This document shows, piece by piece, positions 7,490 through 16,976 of a DNA stretch of 57,405 nucleotides. The notes below the pieces were generated by a model. That model was not told where the DNA came from, searched no databases, and saw only the letters and a list, made by a program, of their open reading frames with translations. Position 1 is the first letter of the stretch, and each line of letters opens with the position of its first letter. The DNA is from Clostridia bacterium (GTDB taxonomy: Bacteria; Bacillota; Clostridia; Oscillospirales; CAG-272). The position numbers and the translations under genes are program-made. The stretch lies in the NCBI GenBank assembly GCA_017532425.1, contig JAFXJH010000081.1, positions 1 to 57,405 on the forward strand, written 5' to 3'.

Positions 7490-9441
7490 TCAAAATGAAG
7501 AAGCTCACCCTTGCCGCCGCAGCCTGCGATGCAGACGAGCTTATGCAAAAGCTGATGTGGACGGGAAGCGTTGAGGTCTCCGATGCGGCGTCTTCTGTAG
7601 AGGGCGACGGGCGTTTGACTCCCGATGAGAGGTTTTCAAATAAGCTATCAGAGCTTTACTCAAGGCTCGGCGGATACGAAAAAGCCATTTCTTTTCTCAA
7701 AGAATACGAAAAAGCTCCGAAGGGTCTGTTTGCAAAAAGAAGATCCTACGGCAGAAGCGTCTACGACTCACCGTCGGAGATATTTCTTAACGCCGACCGT
7801 ATAACTCTCAAAGCGCGTGAGATAGAATCGGGAATCGACGATATTCTTACAGATGAGTCAAGGATACGCGCTTCGCTTGCATTCCTTGCGCCTTGGAAGG
7901 ATTTCGATCTCGAGCTTTCGGTAAGAGGCACTCTCACGACAGAGCTCGTGGCAGGATCGCTTCCGCGCGACGTTTCACATAACGAGCTTCGGGATGAGCT
8001 TGCAATCGAATGTGAAAGCGCTATTCTTGAAACGGTATCCGAAAGCGAAAATGCTTCTTATATCTGCGTTATCGCACTTAAGGAGGATCTTGACAAGATA
8101 GGCTCGATCCTTGCGAGAAAGGGCTTTATACGCGCCGATTTCTCTGCCTACATGCGCTGTGCATCAGAGGAATACAGTCTGCTTTCTCAGCGAAGCGAAA
8201 TGCTTGAAATAGAGCGCTCAAACCTAAAGACGCAGGCTATGAAGCTTGCTCAGGAGCTTGACGTTATAAGGCTCGCGTGTGACGTAACGGAAACCGAAGC
8301 GGCAAAAACAGAGGCTCAGAAAAAGCTTATCTGCACAAGCTCTGCTGTCATACTTTCGGGTTGGGTACCCGAAAAGAAGATCGGCGAGATAGACAAAATA
8401 CTCGAGGGCTACGAATGCTACAGAGAATTTGCCGACCCCGAGGAGGGGGACGACGTGCCCGTTCTTCTTTCAAACAAGAGTATTGCAAAGCCCTTTGAAA
8501 GCATTATCGATATGTACGTGCTCCCGACCTACGGCTCATTCGATCCGACCGCTATTATGGCGATATTCTATTTCATAATATTCGGTCTGATGCTTGCAGA
8601 CGTGGTTTATGGTCTTATACTTGCCATTGGAGGCTTCTTAGCTCTTAAAAAGCTCGACCTCGGAAAAGGCATAAAGCAGCTCGTAAAGCTCTTTGCAATA
8701 TGCGGTATATCCTGCACGATAGCGGGTGTATTTTTGGGAAGCTATATGGGTGACCTTCCCTCCGCTATAGTTACGGCATTCGGCGGCGAAGCCTTTGAAA
8801 TGCCTCTCACCCTCATAAATCCGCTCGAAGAGCCCATTCTCTTTATAGTCGTATCTCTCGTAGTCGGATTTGTGCATATGCTCGTAGGTCTTGGGATAAA
8901 ATTTTACGTTGTATGCCGCGACGGTTCCTTCCTTGAAGCCTTCTTCGACGTTGGCGGATGGTTCATCGTTTTCGCAGGCGCGGGACTTATTTTCCTTCAC
9001 AAGATCGTCGGAATTTCTGTCCTCGCTGTCGGTATCGTCGTTATGATGATAGGCGGTGCGCTCAAGAAAAAGGGAATCTTCGGCAGAATAATCGGAGGCT
9101 TCGGTGCGGTATACGGCTTCGTCGGATTCGCATCCGACCTTATCTCCTACTCGAGAATTATGGCTCTCGGACTTACCTCGGCTATTATCGCAAGCGTTTT
9201 CAACATTCTTGCAACGATAGCGCTTCCGAGCCCCATCGGATTTGTGCTCTTTATCGTCGTTATCCTGGTCGGACATCTTCTCAACCTCGGTATCAACATA
9301 ATAGGTACGTTCGTTCACGCAAGCCGACTTCAGTACATCGAATTCTTCGGAAAATTCTACGAGGACGGCGGCCGCAAATTTGTTCCTCTCACCACGCGTG
9401 AGAAATACACAAGCATAACAGATCCTGATAAGCAGGACTGA
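7480..9441 (+). CDS. ntpI: V-type ATP synthase/ATPase subunit I
   Basis: Protein of 653 residues (usual size about 650). The first 330 or so residues are a soluble, coiled-coil-rich stalk-binding half; the rest has about seven or eight transmembrane helices. The hallmark LPTYGSFDPT followed by FIIFGLMLADVVYGL, and the late AGLIFLHKI / LISYSRIMALGLTSAIIA block bearing the conserved Arg that faces the rotor, are present. Subunit I (a-subunit equivalent) forms the two ion half-channels against the K ring in the membrane. It overlaps the preceding stalk gene by 10 bases and is followed by subunit K after 52 bases. Confidence 0.92.
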   Translation: MAIVKMKKLTLAAAACDADELMQKLMWTGSVEVSDAASSVEGDGRLTPDERFSNKLSELYSRLGGYEKAISFLKEYEKAPKGLFAKRRSYGRSVYDSPSEIFLNADRITLKAREIESGIDDILTDESRIRASLAFLAPWKDFDLELSVRGTLTTELVAGSLPRDVSHNELRDELAIECESAILETVSESENASYICVIALKEDLDKIGSILARKGFIRADFSAYMRCASEEYSLLSQRSEMLEIERSNLKTQAMKLAQELDVIRLACDVTETEAAKTEAQKKLICTSSAVILSGWVPEKKIGEIDKILEGYECYREFADPEEGDDVPVLLSNKSIAKPFESIIDMYVLPTYGSFDPTAIMAIFYFIIFGLMLADVVYGLILAIGGFLALKKLDLGKGIKQLVKLFAICGISCTIAGVFLGSYMGDLPSAIVTAFGGEAFEMPLTLINPLEEPILFIVVSLVVGFVHMLVGLGIKFYVVCRDGSFLEAFFDVGGWFIVFAGAGLIFLHKIVGISVLAVGIVVMMIGGALKKKGIFGRIIGGFGAVYGFVGFASDLISYSRIMALGLTSAIIASVFNILATIALPSPIGFVLFIVVILVGHLLNLGINIIGTFVHASRLQYIEFFGKFYEDGGRKFVPLTTREKYTSITDPDKQD

Positions 9442-9493
9442 TTATCAAAAATAAAAACATTCTATTGTAAATTAAAATTTGGAGGAAAAAATA

Positions 9494-10021
9494 ATGTTTA
9501 CTCTTCTTACAGCAGAAGCTGCTTCTTTCACATTCGGTCAGTATCTTTCTACAATGACTTTCGGCTCGGCTCTTGCACTTCTCGGTGCATTTCTCGCAGT
9601 AGGTCTTGCAGGCTGGGGCTCTGCAAAGGGCGTTGGCCTCGTTGGACAGGCAGCTGCAGGCGTTATCTCCGAGGATCCTTCGGTAGCAGGTAAGGCTATC
9701 ATTCTTCAGGCTCTTCCCGCAACACAGGGTCTTTACGGCTTCGTTGTAGCATTCCTTGTAATGCTCAAGGGCGGTGCTCTTAACGGAAGCATTTTCACTC
9801 TCACTCTCGAGCAGGGTATGTTCTTCCTCGTTGCTTGCCTTCCCATCGCTTTCGTCGGCTTCTTCTCTGCTATACATCAGGCTAAGGTTGCTGCTGCAGG
9901 CGTTCAGATGATCTCTAAGCAGAAGGATAAGTTCGGTACGGCTATCACAAGCTCGGCGCTCGTTGAGACGTACGCACTTTTCGCGCTCCTCGTTTCCGCA
10001 CTTCTTATCCTCCTTTATTGA
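9494..10021 (+). CDS. ntpK: V-type ATPase subunit K (proteolipid rotor ring)
   Basis: A 175-residue double-hairpin proteolipid with four membrane helices, counted from the ATG at 9494 that follows a GGAGG site. An in-frame TTG at 9479 precedes the ribosome site and is not the start. The second hairpin carries the ion-carrying acid in ALVETYA (Glu159), while the first has Gln at the matching place (PATQGLYG, Gln78). Thr77, Gln78, Gln129 (AIHQAKVAAAG) and Glu159 correspond to the Thr/Gln/Gln/Glu set that coordinates Na+ in Enterococcus hirae NtpK. Codon choice is strongly biased (Ala GCT/GCA, Leu CTT/CTC), as expected for the highest-copy subunit. Confidence 0.93.
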   Translation: MFTLLTAEAASFTFGQYLSTMTFGSALALLGAFLAVGLAGWGSAKGVGLVGQAAAGVISEDPSVAGKAIILQALPATQGLYGFVVAFLVMLKGGALNGSIFTLTLEQGMFFLVACLPIAFVGFFSAIHQAKVAAAGVQMISKQKDKFGTAITSSALVETYALFALLVSALLILLY

Positions 10022-10078
10022 TAAAGCTACATTCAAACGTTTACAAAAATAAAATTTATCAGAAAGGACGGCTTTTGT

Positions 10079-10732
10079 GTGAATTCAAGCGAAAAGATAA
10101 CAGGCAGAATAATTTCAGTCGCGCAGAGCGAGGCTGACAGCATTATCGCAAAGGCGAAGAATGAATCTGCCGCTATAACAGAAGAATATAAAAAGAAAGC
10201 CGCCGAAATTGCGGCAAACGCAGAATCGGAAGCCGAAGCTGATATCGAAAGCATACGCTCAAGAGCTGTAGCATCTGCGGAAAAGATAAGACGAAACGTT
10301 CTGCTTGATGCAAAAAATGCAAAGATCGACGAGGCGTTTGAAAAGGCACGTCTCAAGCTTATCGGTCTTTCAGACGAGGATTATGAAAAAATGCTTTCCA
10401 TAATGCTCGTATCCACCGTAAAAAGCCAGCTCGCATCCGAAAAGCTCTCTCTTGAGCAGGACGTAGACGGTGAGATAACCGTATGCGAAGAATATTCGGT
10501 AATTCTGTCAAATGCAGACAAAAACAGAGTTTCCCCGGCTATGATAAAGCCTGCTGCCGAGATCGCTCTGGCATCGGGCAAGCGTCTGACACTTTCAGAC
10601 GAGGCTGCAAATATAGACGGAGGCTTTATACTGATCTGCGGAGATATCGAGATCAACTGCTCGATAGGTCTTATTCTTTCTCAGCTCAGAGACACTCTTG
10701 AGAGTGACGTTTACCGTATACTCTTTAATTAA
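10079..10732 (+). CDS. ntpE: V-type ATPase subunit E (peripheral stalk)
   Basis: Protein of 217 residues that begins with GTG at 10079 after AGAAAGGACGG. The first 100 residues form a long Ala/Glu/Lys helix (SVAQSEADSIIAKAKNESAA and onward), which pairs with the small H/G subunit to form the stator. The C-terminal globular half, ending in DIEINCSIGLILSQLRDTLE, anchors to the A/B head as in the vATP-synt_E family. Length is slightly above the usual 190-200. The gap to subunit C is 16 bases and contains that gene's AAAGGAG site. Confidence 0.85.
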   Translation: MNSSEKITGRIISVAQSEADSIIAKAKNESAAITEEYKKKAAEIAANAESEAEADIESIRSRAVASAEKIRRNVLLDAKNAKIDEAFEKARLKLIGLSDEDYEKMLSIMLVSTVKSQLASEKLSLEQDVDGEITVCEEYSVILSNADKNRVSPAMIKPAAEIALASGKRLTLSDEAANIDGGFILICGDIEINCSIGLILSQLRDTLESDVYRILFN

Positions 10733-10748
10733 AGGAGAGTGCTTCCGA

Positions 10749-11765
10749 ATGACAAACATTACTAACTCTAAAAAGGTTGAAAAGGTCAGAACAGACGATT
10801 ATATCTACGTTTCCGCGATGACACGCACGAGAGAGACCCACCGTATATGCTACGATGCTCTTATGCGTATCGCCGATGCCAAGGACGTCTACGAGATACA
10901 GAAGATCCTTCCCGAATATTCGGTAGAGCCTATATACGCCGAAAACGGTATGATAGACGCAGAAGAAACGGTAAACGCCTATCTTGCAGAGGAATTCCGC
11001 GTAATATCAAAGTCGATGCCTCAACCCGAAATACTGAATTTCCTTAAGGTATCCTACGACTGCCACAATCTTAAAACAGTCATAAAATGCAGAGCGCGCG
11101 GAAGAGAGGACGCAGGCGAGCTTCTTATCGATCTCGGCACAGTTCCCGCAGAGAAGGTCGTATCTGCAGTTAAATCGCAAAATCTCGACATTTTCCCGAA
11201 AAATATGGCAAACGCCTTCGAAAAAGCAGAAGAAGCCTTTTCTGAAAGCGGTGACCCCAAGCTTATCGACTCTATTCTTGACGAAGCCTGCTATGCAGAT
11301 ATGCTTGACTCGGTAAGCTCGTATAACAAAGAATATTTCAGACGTCTGGTTTATATAAAGATAGACACGACCAACATTCTGACCGCTATCCGTACTATGC
11401 GTATGCGTGACACTACCGGTCTTTTCTCGTCTATGTTTATAAAGGGCGGAATACTTGACAAGAGCTTCCTTGAGAAATCGATGATGCTCGGTGAGGAGGG
11501 TTTTATTTCCTCGCTTGCCTCTAAGGGATACGCCTTCTCCACATCAAACGGTGAAGCGCTCTCTCTTACGCATCTTGCCAAGGTCTGTGAAGACATCTAT
11601 ATGAAATACGTCGACAACGCGAAGAGCATTTCATTCGGCGCAGAGATATGTGTAGCTTATCTTATCAAGGCTTCTTACGCATCTAAAATGCTCCGAATGG
11701 CGATCGCATCCAAGCAAACGGGAGTTTCTCCCACAAAAATCAAGGAAAGCATCGGAAAATTCTGA
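10749..11765 (+). CDS. ntpC: V-type ATPase subunit C (rotor-ring connector)
   Basis: Protein of 338 residues from the ATG at 10749, placed after AAAGGAGAG; an in-frame ATG 51 bases upstream lies within the subunit E gene and lacks a ribosome site. The protein is all-helical and has the vATP-synt_AC39 signature in ILNFLKVSYDCHNLKTVIKC and SSYNKEYFRRLVYIKIDTTN. It caps the cytoplasmic face of the K ring and joins it to the central D-F axle. Length agrees with the family. Confidence 0.88.
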   Translation: MTNITNSKKVEKVRTDDYIYVSAMTRTRETHRICYDALMRIADAKDVYEIQKILPEYSVEPIYAENGMIDAEETVNAYLAEEFRVISKSMPQPEILNFLKVSYDCHNLKTVIKCRARGREDAGELLIDLGTVPAEKVVSAVKSQNLDIFPKNMANAFEKAEEAFSESGDPKLIDSILDEACYADMLDSVSSYNKEYFRRLVYIKIDTTNILTAIRTMRMRDTTGLFSSMFIKGGILDKSFLEKSMMLGEEGFISSLASKGYAFSTSNGEALSLTHLAKVCEDIYMKYVDNAKSISFGAEICVAYLIKASYASKMLRMAIASKQTGVSPTKIKESIGKF

Positions 11766-11798
11766 TACGCTTTCACTTCATAAGGCTGGTGACCTTAA

Positions 11799-12116
11799 AT
11801 GAACAAGATCGCTATAATAGGCGATACCGAAAGCACGCTCGGTTTTCTTGCGGTCGGATTTTCAGTATTTCCCGCATCATCTGCAGAGGAAGCGTCAAAA
11901 ACGCTTGTAAAGCTTGCATCCGAGGGATATGCGATAATATACATCACAGAAGATCTTGCGTGTGAAATAACCGATACCATATCAAGATACAAGGACACTC
12001 CCCTTCCCGCCGTAATTATGATCCCGGGGAAATCGGGAAGCCGCGGTATCGGTATGCACAATATCAAAAAATCTGCAGAACGTGCTATCGGCGCAGATAT
12101 ACTTTTCAAAGAATAA
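11799..12116 (+). CDS. ntpG: V-type ATPase subunit F (central axle)
   Basis: Protein of 105 residues with the Rossmann-like pattern of subunit F: KIAIIGDTESTLGFLAVGF at the N-terminus, YAIIYITEDLACEI in the middle and a 'PAVIMIPGKSG' strand-turn. Subunit F binds D in the rotor axle. Position between C and A matches the gene called ntpG in Enterococcus and atpF in other operons. Length is typical (about 100). Confidence 0.88.
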   Translation: MNKIAIIGDTESTLGFLAVGFSVFPASSAEEASKTLVKLASEGYAIIYITEDLACEITDTISRYKDTPLPAVIMIPGKSGSRGIGMHNIKKSAERAIGADILFKE

Positions 12117-12138
12117 ACTCCTATATGTCAGAAAGGAA

Positions 12139-12153
12139 CCGTTTTATAAACGG
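12139..12153 (+). promoter_or_regulatory. Short hairpin between ribosome site and start of subunit A
   Basis: AAAGGAA at about 12132 is followed by CCGTTT-TAT-AAACGG and then GGTACTATACAAAA before the ATG at 12168. The Shine-Dalgarno is about 30 bases from the ATG, too far unless this perfect 6-bp stem folds and shortens the distance. A GGGG next to the stem is a weaker alternative site. Confidence 0.4.
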
Positions 12154-12167
12154 GGTACTATACAAAA

Positions 12168-13940
12168 ATGGTAGAAGGAAGAATACTTAAGGTCTCGGGA
12201 CCTCTCGTTATCGCAGAGGGTATGAGAGAAGCAAATATGTTCGACGTTGTACGAGTCGGCGACGCTAAGCTCATAGGCGAGATCATAGAAATGCACGGCG
12301 ACAAGGCCTCTATACAGGTATACGAGGAAACTGCCGGTATCGGACGCGGTGACAAGGTAATTTCTACGGGTGCTCCCCTTTCGGTTGAGCTCGGACCCGG
12401 ACTTATCACCGGTATTTACGACGGTATACAGCGTCCTCTCGACGTTATTTATGAAAAATACGGAACTAACATAATCAAAGGAATAGACGTCCCCGCACTT
12501 TCGCAGGAGAAGGTATGGCATTTCGATGCCACGGCTTCGGTCGGAGACAGCGTAAAGGGCGGCGACATTTACGGTACTGTAAAGGAAACAGAGCTCGTTA
12601 CTCACAAGATACTCGTTCCTCCGAAGACATCGGGTAAAATACTCGAAATAAAGAGCGGAGATTACAAAATTTCCGAGCCCGTCGGAAAGCTTGAAACAGA
12701 GGACGGAAAGGTTATCGACATCACCCTTTCTCAGAAATGGCCGGTTCGTGTTGCCCGCCCGTACTCCGAAAAGCTTCCTCCCGTAACTCCTCTTGTTACA
12801 GGACAGCGCTCGATAGACACCCTCTTTGCACTTGCAAAGGGCGGTACGGCTTGTGTTCCCGGTCCTTTCGGAAGCGGTAAGACGGTCGTACAGCATCAGC
12901 TTGCAAAGTGGAGTGACGTTGACATCGTTATCTACGTAGGATGCGGAGAGCGCGGAAACGAGATGACAGACGTTCTTCTCGAATTCCCCGAGCTTAAGGA
13001 CCCGAGAAGCGGCGAATCGCTTATGAAGCGTACCGTTCTTATAGCAAACACCTCGGATATGCCGGTTGCGGCGCGTGAAGCCTCTATATACACGGGTATA
13101 ACTATCGCGGAATACTTCAGAGATATGGGATACTCGGTTGCGGTTATCGCAGACTCGACCTCGCGTTGGGCAGAGGCGCTCCGTGAAATGTCCGGACGTC
13201 TTGAAGAAATGCCCGGTGAAGAGGGTTATCCCGCATATCTTACCTCCCGTCTTGCACAGTTCTACGAAAGAGCGGGCGAGGTAGTCTGCCTCGGAAGCGA
13301 CAAGAGAGTCGGTGCAGTTTCTGCTATCGGCGCGGTATCGCCTCCCGGAGGTGACCTTTCCGAGCCTGTTGCGCAGGCTACTCTGCGTATAGTTAAGGTT
13401 TTTTGGGGACTTGATGCCTCTCTTGCATATCGCCGTCACTTCCCTGCTATCAACTGGCTGAACTCCTATTCGCTCTATCGCGACAGATTTGCAGATTGGT
13501 TCAGAAACAACATTTCTCCCGAATGGAATGACAATGCCGCTAAATTTATGAAGATACTTCAGGAAGAAAGCGAGCTTGACGAGATCGTAAAGCTTGTCGG
13601 TATGGACGCTCTTTCATCTAACGACAGACTCACCCTTGAAATAGCACGCTCTATCCGTGAGGACTATCTGCAGCAGGATGCTTTCGGTGAAGTGGATGCT
13701 TACACGCCTCACGGCAAGCAGGACAAGATGATGAAGCTTATCCTTTACTTCCACGAAAAAGCCTCCGAAGCACTTGAAAAGGGCGCGGATATCGAAGATA
13801 TCGCTTCTCTTGCAGTAAGAGAGCAGATCGGACGTGCCAAGAACATCGACAACGAAAACTATGCCGAGCAGTTTGACGCTATTTTTAAGGAAATAGACGT
13901 TCAGATCGGCGAGGCTATCGCAAAAGCATCACAGATCTGA
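12168..13940 (+). CDS. ntpA: V-type ATPase catalytic subunit A
   Basis: Protein of 590 residues. The P-loop GPFGSGKT is at residues 232-239 (Lys238), and the later GERGNEMTD and [20 protein letters not shown] blocks are characteristic of the catalytic A subunit. The A-specific 'non-homologous' insertion lies between the N-terminal barrel and the P-loop (about residues 105-200). ATP hydrolysis here drives rotation of the D-F axle and ion export through I/K, or the reverse for synthesis. It follows subunit F by 51 bases with an unusual hairpin in the gap. Length is standard. Confidence 0.95.
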   Translation: MVEGRILKVSGPLVIAEGMREANMFDVVRVGDAKLIGEIIEMHGDKASIQVYEETAGIGRGDKVISTGAPLSVELGPGLITGIYDGIQRPLDVIYEKYGTNIIKGIDVPALSQEKVWHFDATASVGDSVKGGDIYGTVKETELVTHKILVPPKTSGKILEIKSGDYKISEPVGKLETEDGKVIDITLSQKWPVRVARPYSEKLPPVTPLVTGQRSIDTLFALAKGGTACVPGPFGSGKTVVQHQLAKWSDVDIVIYVGCGERGNEMTDVLLEFPELKDPRSGESLMKRTVLIANTSDMPVAAREASIYTGITIAEYFRDMGYSVAVIADSTSRWAEALREMSGRLEEMPGEEGYPAYLTSRLAQFYERAGEVVCLGSDKRVGAVSAIGAVSPPGGDLSEPVAQATLRIVKVFWGLDASLAYRRHFPAINWLNSYSLYRDRFADWFRNNISPEWNDNAAKFMKILQEESELDEIVKLVGMDALSSNDRLTLEIARSIREDYLQQDAFGEVDAYTPHGKQDKMMKLILYFHEKASEALEKGADIEDIASLAVREQIGRAKNIDNENYAEQFDAIFKEIDVQIGEAIAKASQI

Positions 13941-13995
13941 GGCTGAAAGGTCAAAAATTCAATAATAAGCTAAATTAAGCTAATATGGAGAACAT

Positions 13996-15366
13996 ATGAT
14001 ACGAGAATACAGAACAATAGAAGAAGTCGCCGGACCTCTGATGCTGATAAAGCAGATCGAAGGCGTAAAATATGATGAGCTCGGCGAGATCGAGCTCGAA
14101 AACGGCGAAATACGCCGCTGCAGAGTTCTTGAAGTAAACGGTTCCAACGTGCTCGTTCAGCTTTTTGACAATGCTGCAGGACTCAATCTTTCAACAAGCA
14201 AGGTGCGTTTTTCGGGTCACGGAGTACAGCTTCCCGTTTCGCAGGATATGCTCGGACGAGTATTCAACGGTATGGGCGAGCCTATCGACGACGGTCCGCG
14301 AATTATTCCCGAAAAGACTCTTGACATAAACGGTACTCCCATAAATCCCGCCGCACGTATGTATCCCGATGAATTTATTCAGACGGGTATATCGACTATC
14401 GACGGACTTAACACCCTCGTACGCGGACAGAAGCTCCCGATATTCTCGGGATCGGGTCTGCCGCACGCAAACCTCGCCGCACAGATAGTACGTCAGGCTA
14501 AGGTTCGCGGAAAGGACGAAAAATTTGCGGTCGTATTTGCCGCTATCGGTATCACCTTCGAAGAAGCAGATTTCTTTATTTCCGACTTCAAAAAGACGGG
14601 CGCTATCGACAGAACGGTGCTTTTCATCAACCTTGCAAGTGACTCGGCAATAGAAAGAATTACAACTCCCCGTATGGCACTCACAGCCGCAGAGCATCTC
14701 GCCTTCGACTGCGATATGCACGTGCTTGTAATACTTACAGACATCACAAACTACGCGGAAGCACTCCGTGAGGTCTCTGCAGCGCGTAAAGAGGTTCCCG
14801 GTCGCCGTGGATATCCCGGTAACCTTTACACCGACCTTGCAACTATGTACGAGCGCGCAGGACGCAAAAAGGGCAGTAGCGGAAGTATCACTATGATACC
14901 GATACTCACAATGCCCGAGGATGACAAGACACATCCCATCCCCGACCTTACCGGATACATCACGGAAGGACAGATAATCCTCTCCCGTGACCTTTACAGA
15001 AAGGGTATGCTCCCTCCCGTTGACGTACTTCCCTCCCTCTCACGTCTTAAGGATAAGGGTATAGGAAAAGGAAAGACGCGCGCCGACCACGCAAACGTTA
15101 TGAACCAGCTCTTCTCCAACTACGCGCGAGGCAAGGAAGCAAAGGAGCTTATGGTCGTTCTCGGTGAAGCTGCACTCTCTCCGATGGACAGACTTTACGC
15201 AAAATTCTCCGACGAATTTGAGGCACAGTATATAAATCAGAGCTTCTATGAAAACAGAAGCATCGAAGAAACGCTTGAGATCGGCTGGAGACTTCTCTCC
15301 ATCCTCCCGAAGAGCGAGCTCAAGAGAATCAAGCCCGAATTTATCGAACAGTATTATCAGAATTAA
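13996..15366 (+). CDS. ntpB: V-type ATPase subunit B (non-catalytic)
   Basis: Protein of 456 residues, standard for subunit B. It starts [20 protein letters not shown] and has [20 protein letters not shown] in place of a true P-loop, as expected for the non-catalytic partner of A. The [20 protein letters not shown] and [20 protein letters not shown] blocks are also B hallmarks. It alternates with A in the V1 hexamer and contributes the arginine finger. It lies 55 bases after A and 17 bases before D. Confidence 0.95.
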   Translation: MIREYRTIEEVAGPLMLIKQIEGVKYDELGEIELENGEIRRCRVLEVNGSNVLVQLFDNAAGLNLSTSKVRFSGHGVQLPVSQDMLGRVFNGMGEPIDDGPRIIPEKTLDINGTPINPAARMYPDEFIQTGISTIDGLNTLVRGQKLPIFSGSGLPHANLAAQIVRQAKVRGKDEKFAVVFAAIGITFEEADFFISDFKKTGAIDRTVLFINLASDSAIERITTPRMALTAAEHLAFDCDMHVLVILTDITNYAEALREVSAARKEVPGRRGYPGNLYTDLATMYERAGRKKGSSGSITMIPILTMPEDDKTHPIPDLTGYITEGQIILSRDLYRKGMLPPVDVLPSLSRLKDKGIGKGKTRADHANVMNQLFSNYARGKEAKELMVVLGEAALSPMDRLYAKFSDEFEAQYINQSFYENRSIEETLEIGWRLLSILPKSELKRIKPEFIEQYYQN

Positions 15367-15383
15367 TGCAGAGGAGATAGCCT

Positions 15384-16055
15384 ATGGCTGAAATTCGCGT
15401 AAATCCTACGCGTATGGAAATGAAGCGCATAAATGCGAGGCTGACTACCGCAAGACGCGGTCACAAGCTTCTCAAAGACAAGCAGGATGAGCTTATGAAG
15501 CTCTTTCTTGAGGTCGTGCGCCAGAACAAGAGCCTGCGCGAGGATATTGAAAAAAGAATAATGAACGTCCATAACAGCTTCACTCTCGCCGCTGCCGTAA
15601 CCTCCCCGAAAATGCTCGAGGAAGCGCTTATGCTCCCGAAAAGCGAGTGCTCACTTGACGTTCAGTACAAAAATATGATGAGCGTCAACGTTCCCGTTTA
15701 TAAATTCGACATCACAGACAGCGCGGGCGGCGGATACAACTACGGATTCGCGTTTACTCCGGGAGAACTTGACGAAGCAGTCGGTGAGCTCACCGAGCTT
15801 CTTCCCGATATGATAAAGCTTGCAGAGACCGAAAAAACGGCTCAGATGCTTGCAGAAGAGATCGAAAAGACGCGTCGCCGTGTCAATGCTCTTGAGTACA
15901 TTATGATCCCGCAGTACGAAAAAACGATCAAAACGATCAAAATGAAGCTCGACGAGGTCGAAAGAGGCAATACCACACGACTTATGAAGGTCAAGGATCT
16001 TATGCTTGAAGCACAGATCAAGCAAAAACGCAAGGAAGACCTTACAGACGAATAA
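15384..16055 (+). CDS. ntpD: V-type ATPase subunit D (rotor axle)
   Basis: Protein of 223 residues beginning MAEIRVNPTRMEMKRINARL, with two long helices (about 10-75 and 140-215) flanking a short beta region. This is the antiparallel coiled-coil axle of V1 that turns inside the A3B3 head and is homologous in role to F1 gamma. The conserved N-terminal 'NPTRMEL-x-x-L-K-x-R-L' type motif is present, as is the RRRVNALEYIMIPQYEKTIK signature in the second helix. Last gene of the operon; a strong terminator follows at once. Confidence 0.93.
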   Translation: MAEIRVNPTRMEMKRINARLTTARRGHKLLKDKQDELMKLFLEVVRQNKSLREDIEKRIMNVHNSFTLAAAVTSPKMLEEALMLPKSECSLDVQYKNMMSVNVPVYKFDITDSAGGGYNYGFAFTPGELDEAVGELTELLPDMIKLAETEKTAQMLAEEIEKTRRRVNALEYIMIPQYEKTIKTIKMKLDEVERGNTTRLMKVKDLMLEAQIKQKRKEDLTDE

Positions 16056-16060
16056 TACCG

Positions 16061-16115
16061 AAAACGCCCTCCGCTCGAAAAACATTTTCGGGTGGAGGGC
16101 ATACGGCGTTTTATC
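16061..16115 (+). terminator. Terminator of the V-ATPase operon
   Basis: GCCCTCC at 16066-16072 pairs with GGAGGGC at 16094-16100, with further pairing of GCTCGAAAA with TTTTCGGGT inside. AAAACG...CGTTTT flanks extend the stem and TTTTATCTTATTTTT follows. Confidence 0.8.
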
Positions 16116-16212
16116 TTATTTTTATTATTATTTGAGAATACGGACAAACAGCGCAAAATATAATTTAATAAAGCTATTATTTCAGTAATCTATTTTGCGG
16201 AGGTTTACCAAA

Positions 16213-16683
16213 ATGTTTGTCTATTCTTTCAGAGCATCAAGCCTGAAGGCTTTTGCTACCATCAGCTTTGCGCTCGTTATTCTCGTCGCACTTATTCTGA
16301 CCGTGCCATCCTACGGCGCGCTTGAAACAAATGCGGACGCAGTATCTTATTCGGGCGTAAAGAACGCGCAGGACGCGGCAAAATTTTTAAATCAGTTCGG
16401 ATGGAAGGTTTCGGGTGACGCTGTCGAGACCGTGGAATTAAAGATCCCATCCGAATTTGACAACGTATTTACCGAATACAACGAAATACAAAAGCGTCAG
16501 GGGCTTGACCTCGGAAGATACCGTCGCAAAAACGTCACCCGATATACCTTTGAGGTAACAAATTATCCGGACGCGACGGGCAAGGTGCTTGCAAGCGTTA
16601 TCGTTCACAAGGGTAACGTTATCGCGGGCGATCTTTGTCAAAACGGTGCAAACGGCTTTGTAGTCGGCTTTGACGGAAAATAG
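16213..16683 (+). CDS. DUF4830 domain protein, membrane-anchored
   Basis: Protein of 156 residues from the ATG at 16213 behind GCGGAGG; an in-frame TTG at 16195 precedes this ribosome site. One N-terminal membrane anchor (about residues 14-36) is followed by an extracytoplasmic domain. Matching features of DUF4830 are KFLNQFGWKVSGDAVE, the IPSEFDNVFTEYNEIQKRQG block and the end NVIAGDLCQNGANGFVVGFDG. Such proteins are common in Clostridia, and their role is not established. Monocistronic by position: terminator before, repeat-rich spacer after. Confidence 0.75.
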   Translation: MFVYSFRASSLKAFATISFALVILVALILTVPSYGALETNADAVSYSGVKNAQDAAKFLNQFGWKVSGDAVETVELKIPSEFDNVFTEYNEIQKRQGLDLGRYRRKNVTRYTFEVTNYPDATGKVLASVIVHKGNVIAGDLCQNGANGFVVGFDGK

Positions 16684-16727
16684 AAGCAAGGCTATGCCAT
16701 ATTAACCGGTTGATTTTGGATTTTTCA

Positions 16728-16881
16728 GGGGAACCACCACTTGTGTGTTCCCCTCTTTGCAAAGCTCCGCTTCGCAAATTCACCCCTCGTGGCGCTTCTG
16801 AACGATAGAGAATTTCGCTCGTTGCTACGCGAGACCAAGGCTACGCGCCTTGGAAGGCGGTTGCTTTTTGAAAAAAGCAAC
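16728..16881. repeat. Cluster of intergenic hairpins
   Basis: The spacer 16684-16976 holds no gene. It contains several separate perfect stems: GGGGAAC/GTTCCCC (16728-16734 with 16747-16753), CCAAGGC/GCCTTGG (16835-16841 with 16847-16853) and GTTGCTTTTT/AAAAAGCAAC (16860-16869 with 16872-16881), plus weaker TTTGC/GCAAA and CTCG/CGAG pairs. No T-tract follows, so it is not a simple terminator. It resembles a decayed mosaic of short palindromic units like those at 19465 and 21408, but without a constant separator. Confidence 0.55.
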
Positions 16882-16976
16882 ACAAAAACTTTCTAATATC
16901 AGCTTTCTCGTGTTAGAGAGCCAAAATCAAAAATTTGTATATCTGTATAAAAGAATGGAAAGAAAAGAAAAGAAAA

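Noticed and set aside
12144..13439. A 431-codon minus-strand frame opposite V-ATPase subunit A
   Set aside because: The rightward frame is unmistakably catalytic subunit A; the opposite frame has no signals.
16860..16881. GTTGCTTTTT-GA-AAAAAGCAAC as a terminator of the DUF4830 gene
   Set aside because: No T-tract follows on the plus strand and it lies nearly 180 bases past the stop; kept as part of the hairpin cluster.
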